A stretch of DNA of 16,193 nt from assembly GCA_035415815.1 (NCBI GenBank), contig DAOOGR010000039.1:1-16193 (forward strand), written 5' to 3'. This DNA comes from Rectinema sp003452735. Lineage in GTDB: Bacteria; Spirochaetota; Spirochaetia; Treponematales; Rectinemataceae. Each line of letters opens with the position of its first letter. Position 1 is the stretch's first letter. Positions 1-6,552 of the stretch are shown piece by piece. The notes under the pieces are model-generated. The model was not told the origin of the DNA. It was given only the letters and a program-made list of their open reading frames with translations, and searched no databases. Both the position numbers and the translations under genes were made by a program.

Positions 1-445
1 TCGAGATGTCCGAACCTTGCCCAAACAATGCTCCGATATCCCTCATTGTCTCTGAATCGAGGCCATGTACAAGCACTTTTGCGGGCGACTTACGAACGAG
101 TTCAACCTGGCAGGCAAGCCTTTTCACACACCACAGGCCAAAAAGACGAGGATTCATGCTTGCAAGGGCTTCCTTTAGCGCCTTGCGAAGTATCTCGTCG
201 CGATACAAGATATCGAGCCTTGCCTTTTCGAGAGGAAGACGCGAAAGCATTTCGAGTTCGGCAGTCCTCTTTTTGATTTGATATTCGCTCAAAAGAGCGG
301 CTTTAGCCTCTTTTATTCTTTGCTCGGTCTGGGCGCCAAGAAGCCTAGCGTTTTCCTCGGCCTTCCTGATTATCCGATCGGCACGCTTGCGCGCATCTTC
401 GAGGATTTCCCGTTCTAGGGCTTCTGTGCCTCTGATTTCTTCCAT
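1..445 (-). CDS. atpE: V/A-type ATPase subunit E, 3' end missing (partial)
   Basis: Peripheral-stalk subunit E of a V/A-type ATPase; with the G/H subunit it holds the catalytic head static against the membrane stator. The start is the ATG at 443-445, 22 nt after the F stop, with AGGA eight bases upstream. The frame stays open for 148 codons to the left edge, so the C-terminus is outside; the family is usually near 190-200 residues. The N-terminal ~75 residues (beginning MEEIRGTEALEREILEDARK) are charged, Ala/Glu/Lys/Arg-rich and predicted long helix. They are followed by a more globular part with the family-like 'LPLEKARLDILYRDEIL' segment. Position directly after F and the coiled-coil N-terminus support the call. 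The rest of the operon (A, B, D) would be expected to the left, which is inference. Confidence 0.85.
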   Translation of the reverse strand, partial: MEEIRGTEALEREILEDARKRADRIIRKAEENARLLGAQTEQRIKEAKAALLSEYQIKKRTAELEMLSRLPLEKARLDILYRDEILRKALKEALASMNPRLFGLWCVKRLACQVELVRKSPAKVLVHGLDSETMRDIGALFGQGSDIS

Positions 446-467
446 GCTTTTTCCTAATTCTGCTTTG

Positions 468-815
468 CTATTGGATTTTGATTCCGATCGCTTTCCGCAC
501 TGCATCTACAAGGCGCGTATGCTGAGCTGAAGAACCTGCAAGAGGAGGAATTTCGACAATTAGAGGAAAGGCTCCGCTCAATTGCCATTCAAAGAGCTCC
601 TCGCCTATCATATCCGATACATCTTCGCTCAGTATGAGCATCTTGCAGTCCGAGAGGTCAAAAGTCTGGCCTTCGCGCGAATAGCGTTTATCCCACACAA
701 TACTTCGAAATGTAGCTGCAGCATCTTCGCTGTTGGATACGGCTGCGCCTTTTATACCAATCATGCCAAAAGCTATGAGAAGCTCTTCTTCAGCCAGCAC
801 GAAAATCTCTGCCAT
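468..815 (-). CDS. atpF: V/A-type ATPase subunit F
   Basis: Small central-rotor subunit F, 115 residues, the family's usual length (~100-115). The N-terminus MAEIFVLAEEELLIAFGMIG matches the family opening, a beta strand followed by a helix and the 'GIKG' turn. Later come the 'LILSEDVSDMIGEE' and 'PLIVEIPPLAG' strands, typical of the Rossmann-like fold of this subunit. F associates with subunit D in the rotating shaft and is linked to regulation of ATP hydrolysis in characterised enzymes. The ATG at 813-815 is preceded by AGAGGGCAAT. The same purine block is duplicated 15 nt further upstream. It lies 71 nt downstream of K and 22 nt upstream of E, in the same transcription unit. Confidence 0.88.
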   Translation of the reverse strand: MAEIFVLAEEELLIAFGMIGIKGAAVSNSEDAAATFRSIVWDKRYSREGQTFDLSDCKMLILSEDVSDMIGEELFEWQLSGAFPLIVEIPPLAGSSAQHTRLVDAVRKAIGIKIQ

Positions 816-886
816 ATTGCCCTCTAGTATTATGCCCTCTCGTATGCAGAAGCCTTGCCTTGGAGTTTATGCCAATCCATTCTCCC

Positions 887-1195
887 TCATAGGAATAGAA
901 TAAGAACAGCGACCAAAAATCCCCAAAGACAAATTCCTTCGGCAAGGCCGACATAAGGCAAGGCCTTTCCTGAAAGATCCGGCTTCTCTGCCATGGCTCC
1001 CATTGCTGCCGAACCTATCTTTGCAACGGCCATGGCTCCACCCATAGCCGCTATACCGACCGCGAGAGCAGCGGCAATATACTTTACCATCTGTACCGAG
1101 GACGATACTGTGGCCGTAGGTTCAGCTTGCGTCTGCGCAAACGCAGCAACTGAAACCACAAATGCCATGACGCCGATTAGCAATTTCTTCTTCAT
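887..1195 (-). CDS. atpK: V/A-type ATPase subunit K (c-ring proteolipid)
   Basis: Ring-forming proteolipid, 102 residues. Residues 1-20 look like a signal peptide (MKKK, hydrophobic core, AFA before Gln21). A single hairpin follows: helix 1 about residues 37-65 (Ala/Gly-rich) and helix 2 about 78-102. Glu86 in the 'YVGLAEGICLWG' segment is the expected ion-carrying carboxylate. The polar loop 'AEKPDLSGKA' between helices is characteristic of K/c subunits. This is a one-hairpin (8-kDa type) ring subunit, not the fused two-hairpin NtpK. Helix 1 has no obvious Gln/Glu Na+ ligand and Glu86 is followed by Gly rather than Ser/Thr, which leans towards H+, but that is inference. A strong AAGGAG lies 8 nt before the ATG, fitting a subunit needed in many copies. 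Confidence 0.9.
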   Translation of the reverse strand: MKKKLLIGVMAFVVSVAAFAQTQAEPTATVSSSVQMVKYIAAALAVGIAAMGGAMAVAKIGSAAMGAMAEKPDLSGKALPYVGLAEGICLWGFLVAVLILFL

Positions 1196-1234
1196 ACAAA
1201 AACTCCTTCTAACATAATGTTATAGATCATGGCT

Positions 1235-3397
1235 TCATTCCACTTTACCTGCAAAACTTACTGGTTTGAAGGGCTCACCCGTTCGGGTAAAGAACTTCGA
1301 AAAGAACTCATAATATTGAAGCCTGATAACTTGAATAGTCACAATTAGACCTTCTAGCACGATTATAACCGCATTGCCAAACAAAAAGACTATGATTTCG
1401 AATGCCAGTCCGGAAGCTGATTTACCCCGCACAAGACTGCCCATCGTAAATATTACAAAAGACAGCACGGCGTGGGCTAGGGCAAAGGCTCCTACTCTCA
1501 AAAAGCTAAATGTATTCGAGGCAAAATAGCTGACTATATCCAATAGTTCGATAATTCCACCTATTAGCCAGCTCGAAGCCCCTTCAGCATGTGGCTTTCC
1601 TTGTCCCTTCTCGATAACGGCTTTTAATGGCTCGGCGAATATAATGGCCAGAAGCGGCAGTCCAATACCTACAATGTCTATTGCACCAAGCTTGCTTCCC
1701 AAAATTATTCTAACTACAATGCCGATAGCCCACCAAAACAAGAGCGCGCCAGCAAGGCCAGTCTTCGAAAAGAAGGCTTCACCATACTCTTTTCTGCGTA
1801 CGAGGTTAATTATATTTATAACAAGCCCTGTGGAGTTGATTATTACTCCCACGGCCAATGTAAATCCGAAGAAATAGAACATGGCGCCTACATTGTCTCT
1901 GGGCATTATCTGCAAAAACCGATCCGCTGGCTTGCCCAAGATTAAACCAGTCAAAGCCCTCTCTATCGGAATGAGAGCCGTATCGCTAGTAAAGAAAGAA
2001 CCTACAAGCAGCCCCATTATCATCGAACCAACGCCGGCTGCGATAAAAGCATGGGCATATTTTTTGTAGCTCGCAAGAAGACCTTTTTTTGCCTTGAGCA
2101 TCGCAAACCCTAGACCTGCAATCACCATGCCCTGGCCTACATCGCCAAACATTATTGCGAACAGCAAAGTGAAAAAGAATGCAACAAAGGGGGTCGGGTC
2201 TATGTCTCCATATAGGGGCGTACCATAGGATAGGACAATGCCCTGAAACGCCGATACGAAAGGATTGTGCTTTAAGAGAACCGGCACTGCTTCTTGCTTT
2301 TCCTTCGAACCAGAAACGCCCTGTTCTGGCGGATCGTAGACGCGGATGGAAATCCGGTTTCCAAGCATGGCAAGTAGATCTTTTACCAGTTTATCTACCA
2401 TATTTTCAGGCACCCATCCTGAAAGGCGATAGGCCCATCGCGTCTTTTCGAGCTTGCTCTCCACCAGGGCAATAGCTTTCTTAAGCTTAATCGAGGACAC
2501 CATTGTTCGCCATAGATCGCCGTACTTATCCTTTAGTTCCTTTTTTTCGGTCAAAAGCTTCTCCAACCGGAGCTTTTCCGCTTGATAGGCTCCTTCGAGT
2601 GCGCTCATTGTTTCCGATGGTATGCCCTTTAAGCCTTCTGGCGGTTTCTTTTTTTCGAATCCTACTTTAGAGAGAGCTGTCTCGAAAGCAAAGCGACCCT
2701 TGCGGCTCGAGGCTGCAAGAATAGTTCCTTCTTCGTCTAGAGGAATTATGACTGCCCTATCTCCGAGCATCTGAGAAAGTTCTTCAATTCTCTCTTTTGC
2801 CACTTTGCCTATCTGAATCGATACATAGGAAAATTTCTCAAATTCTTCGAAAGGACGCGAAAGACTGGAAAAGGCCTTTGCCTCATGGATAGATTCTGCA
2901 AGCCCATCTACTTTCGCCTGTTCCTCATCTATATCTACCTTTAGCTGAGAGCAGCGCTCGAAGAGCACCTCGAGCTTTGAAAGCATATCCTCATCCGGCA
3001 ATCGGCTGTCCTCGATAATATCTTTTGGGCCTTCGATACCGAGAAACTGGCCTATAAAATCAAGTTTTCTTTGTGCCTCATCGAGTCGTTCACCATCGAG
3101 TTGCGTCTCATCGATCTGTTCGTTTTCCAGATGTGCCTCGTTGAACTGAACTTCGCCGATTGCAGGTTTGCCTATCGTTATCTCGCCCGGAGATGCTTCA
3201 CGGATAGCATTGTTGCTGACCAACGATTCTGCCTTGTCCAACGCTCTAAAACTTGCTCTTTTTTCTCTCGCTAGCCGCTCGAGCTCATCGGGATATATGA
3301 CCTGAAAACAGCGCTTAGTTGCAAGGTATTTTAGGACCGCGTCTATATCGGACTTGAGAAGCAATAGCTCGACTTTGCGCATACTAACGCTGCTCAT
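1235..3397 (-). CDS. atpI: V/A-type ATPase subunit I (a-subunit, membrane stator)
   Basis: Stator subunit forming the ion half-channels against the K ring, 720 residues from the chosen start. An in-frame ATG exists at 3419-3421, but the ATG at 3395-3397 overlaps the C stop as ATGA, has a perfect AGGAGG nine bases upstream, and brings the N-terminus close to the family opening (MRKVELLLLKSD). The first ~380 residues are a cytosolic helical arm. The C-terminal half carries about seven to eight membrane helices, including the 'GTPLYGDIDPTPF...FGDVGQG' hallmark. The essential Arg lies in 'FSFLRVGAFALAHA' (residue 634 from this start), and the closing 'IRLQYYEFFSKF' is family-typical. An acidic insertion at residues ~60-108 contains five pentapeptide units encoded by a 15-bp tandem repeat. 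The gene is transcribed between C and K. Confidence 0.93.
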   Translation of the reverse strand: MSSVSMRKVELLLLKSDIDAVLKYLATKRCFQVIYPDELERLAREKRASFRALDKAESLVSNNAIREASPGEITIGKPAIGEVQFNEAHLENEQIDETQLDGERLDEAQRKLDFIGQFLGIEGPKDIIEDSRLPDEDMLSKLEVLFERCSQLKVDIDEEQAKVDGLAESIHEAKAFSSLSRPFEEFEKFSYVSIQIGKVAKERIEELSQMLGDRAVIIPLDEEGTILAASSRKGRFAFETALSKVGFEKKKPPEGLKGIPSETMSALEGAYQAEKLRLEKLLTEKKELKDKYGDLWRTMVSSIKLKKAIALVESKLEKTRWAYRLSGWVPENMVDKLVKDLLAMLGNRISIRVYDPPEQGVSGSKEKQEAVPVLLKHNPFVSAFQGIVLSYGTPLYGDIDPTPFVAFFFTLLFAIMFGDVGQGMVIAGLGFAMLKAKKGLLASYKKYAHAFIAAGVGSMIMGLLVGSFFTSDTALIPIERALTGLILGKPADRFLQIMPRDNVGAMFYFFGFTLAVGVIINSTGLVINIINLVRRKEYGEAFFSKTGLAGALLFWWAIGIVVRIILGSKLGAIDIVGIGLPLLAIIFAEPLKAVIEKGQGKPHAEGASSWLIGGIIELLDIVSYFASNTFSFLRVGAFALAHAVLSFVIFTMGSLVRGKSASGLAFEIIVFLFGNAVIIVLEGLIVTIQVIRLQYYEFFSKFFTRTGEPFKPVSFAGKVE
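3074..3148 (-). repeat. Five-unit 15-bp tandem repeat inside the subunit I gene
   Basis: Read on the minus strand, five consecutive degenerate 15-nt units encode QFNEA, HLENE, QIDET, QLDGE and RLDEA. The approximate unit is CAR-nTC-GAT-GAG-rCr. The array is in frame and gives an acidic peptide with an aliphatic or aromatic residue at every fifth position. It sits in the cytosolic arm of the I subunit, about residues 84-108 from the 3397 start. The units have diverged, so this is an old expansion and not a fresh slippage event. Confidence 0.75.
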
Positions 3398-4395
3398 GCT
3401 GTCTCTCCTCCTGGAATCCACACATATTTCATCTTTTCATCCGAGGTCGCGCCTAGCTTAGTACTCTCAAGTACCGCTAAGAGGAGCGATGTCTCATAAT
3501 CTAAAAGCTTAAAATAACAGTAAATTGGCGTATAGCTAAATGGGTAGAGATGCAGACTCCGCCTCACCATAAAAAACAAGTCTTCCAGAGCACTGATCTC
3601 CAGAGCAGGAACATCGAGACCTGGCCCAGTCTGGTTTGACAATAATTTCTTGAGTCGCCAAGAATCGAAACTCTCGACTCTCTCAAGATCATAGGAAAAA
3701 GTCTCTAACGCAAGCGAAGTAGTGTCCTCTTGCGGCAAATCGACGAGCGTATCAGCGATATCCTCTTTCGACATTCGGTAATATCGCCGTACACGAATCG
3801 TCCACACGATATTTTGATAGATGACTTCCGAGCGTATCAAATCTAGAATTGCTCCTACTTTCCGCCTTGGCAAGCCGAGCGCTGCCTTCCACAATTCAAG
3901 ATAGTATTGTTTATCGAGCTCGTTTTCCGCCATTGCTATGTTATCTAGCCAATGACTGTCGAGCCATGAATAGGGGGTATCTGAGAACATATCTGCGACG
4001 CGAGGCCATCTAGCTAGGGCTTGCTCTATAACCTTGGAAAAATAAGTCGTCCCTTCGGGCTTTGGTTCGCCAGAACGCATCCTAAAGAGCATCGATTTTA
4101 TAGTGCTAATCTCATACTTCGAGATCAATGCGCGGATAAACTCGTTGGAATCGGAAAAGGGTTCTGTTAGGCGAACAAAGTCATCGATGGCGCGCTTTAT
4201 TATTCTGCGTTCCGCCTCGAAGACAAGTCTTGGCTCAGGAATGTTCGGAGGCTCCTCATCAAAAAGCAGTTTCCAAAGAGCTAGGATACCTCCCGAGTTT
4301 TGCATGAGCTCTCCGGCCTTCTCGCCCAGTCTCATATTCGAAAAAGCTCCGCAGACGCGAGCATAAAGATAGGCGATATCGAGCGTTTCGGGCAT
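3394..4395 (-). CDS. atpC: V/A-type ATPase subunit C (d-like central stalk socket)
   Basis: Subunit C (AC39 / V-ATPase d family), 333 residues; it caps the K ring and couples it to the D-F shaft. It is mostly helical, soluble and without membrane segments. The opening 'DIAYLYARVCGAFSNMRL' corresponds to the family's N-terminal 'Y-x-N/Y-A-R-V' helix. The later 'VIYQNIVWTIRVRRYYRMSKEDI' segment matches the conserved 'D-x-x-N-[IL]-x-x-x-[IL]-R-x-R-x-Y' block of this family. The C-terminal 'PFSYTPIYCYFKLLDYE' resembles the conserved block that ends the domain. The ATG at 4393-4395 follows the stalk gene stop by 1 nt, and the stop overlaps the I start as ATGA, indicating translational coupling on both sides. 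The upstream ribosome site is weak (GGAAAA), which fits dependence on re-initiation. Confidence 0.87.
   Translation of the reverse strand: MPETLDIAYLYARVCGAFSNMRLGEKAGELMQNSGGILALWKLLFDEEPPNIPEPRLVFEAERRIIKRAIDDFVRLTEPFSDSNEFIRALISKYEISTIKSMLFRMRSGEPKPEGTTYFSKVIEQALARWPRVADMFSDTPYSWLDSHWLDNIAMAENELDKQYYLELWKAALGLPRRKVGAILDLIRSEVIYQNIVWTIRVRRYYRMSKEDIADTLVDLPQEDTTSLALETFSYDLERVESFDSWRLKKLLSNQTGPGLDVPALEISALEDLFFMVRRSLHLYPFSYTPIYCYFKLLDYETSLLLAVLESTKLGATSDEKMKYVWIPGGETA
3404..3412 (-). promoter_or_regulatory. Ribosome binding site that decides the subunit I start
   Basis: On the minus strand this reads AGGAGGAGA, lying inside the end of the C gene. The AGGAGG core is nine bases before the ATG at 3395-3397 and would lie downstream of the alternative ATG at 3419-3421. 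It therefore supports the shorter, ATGA-coupled start. Confidence 0.8.
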
Positions 4396-4396
4396 A

Positions 4397-4705
4397 TCAG
4401 TTTTCCGTTTGTAGGAGAGCCTCCAATGTCTCCAAAAGCGCTTTCTGGTTTAGAGGAATGGAATTAAGGCTTGTGCGATATTCTTCGATCTCCTTATGGC
4501 TCTGTTGGGTAAGAGAATCGACATAGGCTGCAAAATCTGCCTCGAGTTCCTTGCGCATTTGGCTTATTTTCTGATTTTGGACTATTTGCGATTGGGCTTT
4601 TGCTTCGATTAGCAATCTGGAAGCCTTTTCTTCGGCTTCCTGAATTATCTGAGATGCTTGCTGCTCTATCTTGAGCAATCTATCGATGCTATCTGCTGAA
4701 TCCAT
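4397..4705 (-). CDS. V/A-type ATPase stalk subunit G/H (coiled coil)
   Basis: Small peripheral-stalk subunit, 102 residues, almost entirely predicted helix. Residues ~8-80 show a continuous charged heptad or hendecad-like pattern (LLKIEQQASQIIQEAEEK onward) rich in Ala, Gln, Glu and Lys, with no Pro until residue ~84. This is the character of subunits called G in Thermus/archaeal nomenclature or AtpH in others, which pair with E to form the stator stalk. Sequence identity in this family is low, so the call rests on composition and length. Its place as first ATPase gene, directly ahead of C, also supports it. The start has GAGG nine nt upstream, overlapping the EIIA stop region; the gap to EIIA is 9 nt and to C is 1 nt. 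Confidence 0.75.
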   Translation of the reverse strand: MDSADSIDRLLKIEQQASQIIQEAEEKASRLLIEAKAQSQIVQNQKISQMRKELEADFAAYVDSLTQQSHKEIEEYRTSLNSIPLNQKALLETLEALLQTEN

Positions 4706-4714
4706 AACATGACC

Positions 4715-5191
4715 TCATGGACTGAGACTTTCTTCGAATTGGCGAATAAGGGCATATACTTTCTCGGGCGTCGTAGCCTTCATGAGGTTTTCGAGCAAGA
4801 GAGGATCTTGAATGAGAATGGCAATCTGCCGCAAGGCTTCGAGATGTGCCTCAGCTTGGCTGGGAGGAGAAACGAGCATGAACACAAGATATACTGGATT
4901 CCCATCCAGAGAGTCGAAGTCTATGCCCCTTTTGGATATACCAATAACTCCGCGAAGTTTATCGATGCCTTCGAATGTTGCATGGGGAACAGCGACTCCC
5001 TTGTAAATACCGGTAGACATCTTCTCTTCTCTTTTTCGAAGCGCTCTCAAAGCCTCTTCTCTCGGAAATAACTGATCTTTTGGATAGTCCTTTGCAAGAA
5101 TATCGACCAATTCTTCGAGAAGTTCGTCTTTGTATTCGCTTTCCAGCTCGATCTTTATTGTAGCTGGCTTGAATGCATTCTGGAGTATCAT
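4715..5191 (-). CDS. PTS EIIA domain protein (fructose/mannitol/PtsN type) heading the ATPase operon
   Basis: Single-domain EIIA of the fructose-mannitol/nitrogen superfamily, 158 residues, the family's usual size. His70 in 'GIYKGVAVPHA' is the expected phosphorylation site and His116 in 'SPPSQAEAHLEAL' the second conserved active-site histidine. The 'DQLFPREEALRALRKREEKMSTGI' segment is typical of PtsN-like proteins. There are no EIIB, EIIC or HPr genes nearby, so a regulatory role (IIA-Ntr style) is more likely than sugar uptake. It is first in the operon and 9 nt before the stalk subunit gene, so it is co-transcribed with the ATPase. This suggests it reports PTS phosphorylation, and thus carbon or energy state, to the ATPase or its expression; that is inference. 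The start ATG at 5189-5191 is preceded by AGGAGAGGGGA. Confidence 0.9.
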   Translation of the reverse strand: MILQNAFKPATIKIELESEYKDELLEELVDILAKDYPKDQLFPREEALRALRKREEKMSTGIYKGVAVPHATFEGIDKLRGVIGISKRGIDFDSLDGNPVYLVFMLVSPPSQAEAHLEALRQIAILIQDPLLLENLMKATTPEKVYALIRQFEESLSP

Positions 5192-5246
5192 CGCAACTTC
5201 CCCTCTCCTGTTTCCCTTATCGATAGGTTTAGGCAGATTAGCTTAA

Positions 5247-5275
5247 ATGATAGTGAAAGATACCCTGGATGGCAA
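5247..5275 (-). promoter_or_regulatory. Putative sigma-70-type promoter of the EIIA/V-ATPase operon
   Basis: On the minus strand TTGCCA (5270-5275) and TATCAT (5247-5252) are separated by exactly 17 bases. The predicted transcript would start near 5240, giving a leader of about 50 nt before the EIIA start. No other pair as good was seen between 5192 and 5516 on this strand. Confidence 0.55.
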
Positions 5276-5337
5276 GGCAGCGGAATTGAATGCCAATAAT
5301 TGTCGTGTACCCAAATTGAATTGTCGGCGCGTAGCAC

Positions 5338-5376
5338 ATCTAAGACGCGTTTCTAACACGCATATCTAAGAATATT
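5338..5376. repeat. Three-unit 13-bp tandem repeat in the divergent promoter region
   Basis: Units begin at 5338, 5351 and 5364: ATCTAAGACGCGT, TTCTAACACGCAT, ATCTAAGAATATT. Units 1 and 2 agree at 10 of 13 positions, and units 1 and 3 at 9 of 13 with an identical first eight bases. A further partial copy (ATTAAGA) follows at 5374-5380. It lies about 60 bp upstream of the EIIA promoter and about 75 bp upstream of the uppP promoter candidate, so regulator binding is possible but unproven. Confidence 0.5.
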
Positions 5377-5453
5377 AAGAATATATAGAAGCTTCGATAT
5401 GGATAAGGAAAAAAAAGAACCGAGGACTTTTATTTTAACCCTGCATTGCCATA

Positions 5454-5482
5454 TTGCAGATAAACCTTAAACAGAGTAAAAA
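5454..5482 (+). promoter_or_regulatory. Weak promoter candidate for uppP
   Basis: TTGCAG (5454-5459) and TAAAAA (5477-5482) are 17 bases apart and would start transcription about 28 nt before the uppP ATG. Each box matches the consensus at only four positions, so this is a tentative call. Confidence 0.3.
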
Positions 5483-5516
5483 TTAAGATGCTATAGCACT
5501 CACCCAAGGGAAATAC

Positions 5517-6374
5517 ATGCTGATTATTGAATCAATAGTCCTTGGAATCATCCAGGGCCTCGCTGAATTCATTCCTATTTCGAGCTCAGCACACCTTATC
5601 ATCGTTCCATGGCTCTTTGGATGGGACAACCCTGCACTTACAAGCCTCACCTTCGATGTAGCGCTCCATCTCGGAACGCTCCTGGCAGTAATTGTGTTTT
5701 TCGCTCCAGATTGGGCACGGCTTATCTCGGCTTGGTTCAAGAGCGTAATTCAATTCAAAATAGGCGACGATCCTGATCGGCGTATGGCCTGGTACATCTT
5801 GCTGGCATGTATTCCCGGGGGAATTTCGGGCCTCTTGCTTGAATCTAAGATAAACGAAGCTTTTCATTCCGACCCCATACCGCGGAGTTCTATGCTATTT
5901 ATGGCCGGATCTATCGCTCTACTTGCGCTTCTTCTCTGGACTGCAGACAAATATGCACGCCATCAGAGGAATTTTAGCCAGATAAAAGCTCGCGACGCTC
6001 TCTGCATTGGCCTTGCGCAGGCTTTTGCAGTCATTCCGGGTGTGTCACGCTCTGGTTCGACCATAACGGCAGGACTTGCACTTGGACTCGAAAGGGAAGC
6101 AGCAGCCCGTTTTTCTTTTCTCTTGTCGGCGCCCATTATTGCTGGAGCTGGACTAAAAAGCCTATATGACTTTTCAGAGCAGATAGCTGCGGGAACCATT
6201 GCTAAAAGCGAATTATCTATTTTCCCTATTGGATTCATTGCTGCGGCTGTGAGTGGCTTTTTTTGCATCAAATATCTTTTGTCTTACCTCAAGAAGCACT
6301 CGACTAATGTATTCGTATGGTATCGATTTGCACTTGCGGCTTTGGTGGTGGTAGTCTCATCGATTCGGGCATAG
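5517..6374 (+). CDS. uppP: Undecaprenyl-diphosphatase (UppP/BacA)
   Basis: Integral membrane phosphatase that converts undecaprenyl diphosphate to undecaprenyl phosphate, recycling the lipid carrier for peptidoglycan and other envelope polymers; overexpression confers bacitracin resistance in known cases. The protein has 285 residues, normal for the family, with about eight hydrophobic segments. The N-terminal catalytic block 'IIQGLAEFIPISSSAH' carries the [E/Q]xxxE motif as Gln13/Glu17 with His26. The second signature, PGVSRSGST at residues 174-182, contains the catalytic Arg178. The start ATG has AAGGGA five bases upstream. No envelope genes are adjacent, and the gene is divergent from the ATPase operon and followed by a 178-bp gap, so it is probably transcribed alone. 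Confidence 0.96.
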   Translation: MLIIESIVLGIIQGLAEFIPISSSAHLIIVPWLFGWDNPALTSLTFDVALHLGTLLAVIVFFAPDWARLISAWFKSVIQFKIGDDPDRRMAWYILLACIPGGISGLLLESKINEAFHSDPIPRSSMLFMAGSIALLALLLWTADKYARHQRNFSQIKARDALCIGLAQAFAVIPGVSRSGSTITAGLALGLEREAAARFSFLLSAPIIAGAGLKSLYDFSEQIAAGTIAKSELSIFPIGFIAAAVSGFFCIKYLLSYLKKHSTNVFVWYRFALAALVVVVSSIRA

Positions 6375-6384
6375 GCTATTTTCG

Positions 6385-6416
6385 GATAATTGATTGATGC
6401 AGATAATTGATTGATG
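6385..6416 (+). repeat. Perfect 15-bp direct repeat downstream of uppP
   Basis: GATAATTGATTGATG occurs at 6385-6399 and again at 6402-6416, separated by two bases (period 17). It lies between the uppP stop and the GH4 promoter. It may be simple duplication or a pair of operator half-sites for the GH4 gene; the sequence alone does not say. Confidence 0.7.
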
Positions 6417-6445
6417 GATTGAAATTTTCTTTTTGAATGTTTGGA

Positions 6446-6473
6446 TTGGAGACGGTCTTGAATCGCTTATAAT
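6446..6473 (+). promoter_or_regulatory. Putative promoter of the GH4 glycosidase gene
   Basis: A consensus TATAAT lies at 6468-6473, with TTGGAG at 6446-6451 sixteen bases upstream. The -35 box is poor (three of six), so the call rests mainly on the -10. Transcription from here would give a leader of about 70 nt before the ATG at 6553. Confidence 0.5.
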
Positions 6474-6552
6474 TCATTGAGAAATAAAGCGTTTGACGCC
6501 TCCTCTTCCTATTTTGAAAATATTTTGGATCGAGATTATTGGAGGAATAGCA

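Larger units (their letters stand above)
5192..5516. other. Divergent intergenic region between the ATPase operon and uppP
   Basis: A 325-bp non-coding stretch between divergently transcribed genes. It holds a good minus-strand promoter (5247-5275), a weak plus-strand promoter candidate (5454-5482), and a 13-bp tandem repeat (5338-5376). There is also an AT-rich purine run around 5401-5416. Two short look-alikes, AATTGTCGTG and AATTGTCGGC (about 5298 and 5319), may be chance. I saw no gene, no hairpin with a T-run and no riboswitch-like structure. Confidence 0.6.

Noticed and set aside
6..281. Plus-strand open frames at the left end
   Set aside because: They are antisense to the subunit E gene, whose frame is open from 445 to the edge with correct family features and a ribosome site.
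3395..3421. Upstream in-frame ATG (3419-3421) as the subunit I start
   Set aside because: The AGGAGG site lies downstream of it and immediately before the ATG at 3397, which also gives an ATGA overlap with C and a family-like N-terminus.
4709..5071. Plus-strand open frame of 120 codons
   Set aside because: It is antisense to the EIIA gene, has no ribosome site and no recognisable protein features.
6493..6552. Longer GH4 start at 6493
   Set aside because: It would place 20 residues before the Rossmann strand, and the GGAGGA site is positioned for the ATG at 6553.
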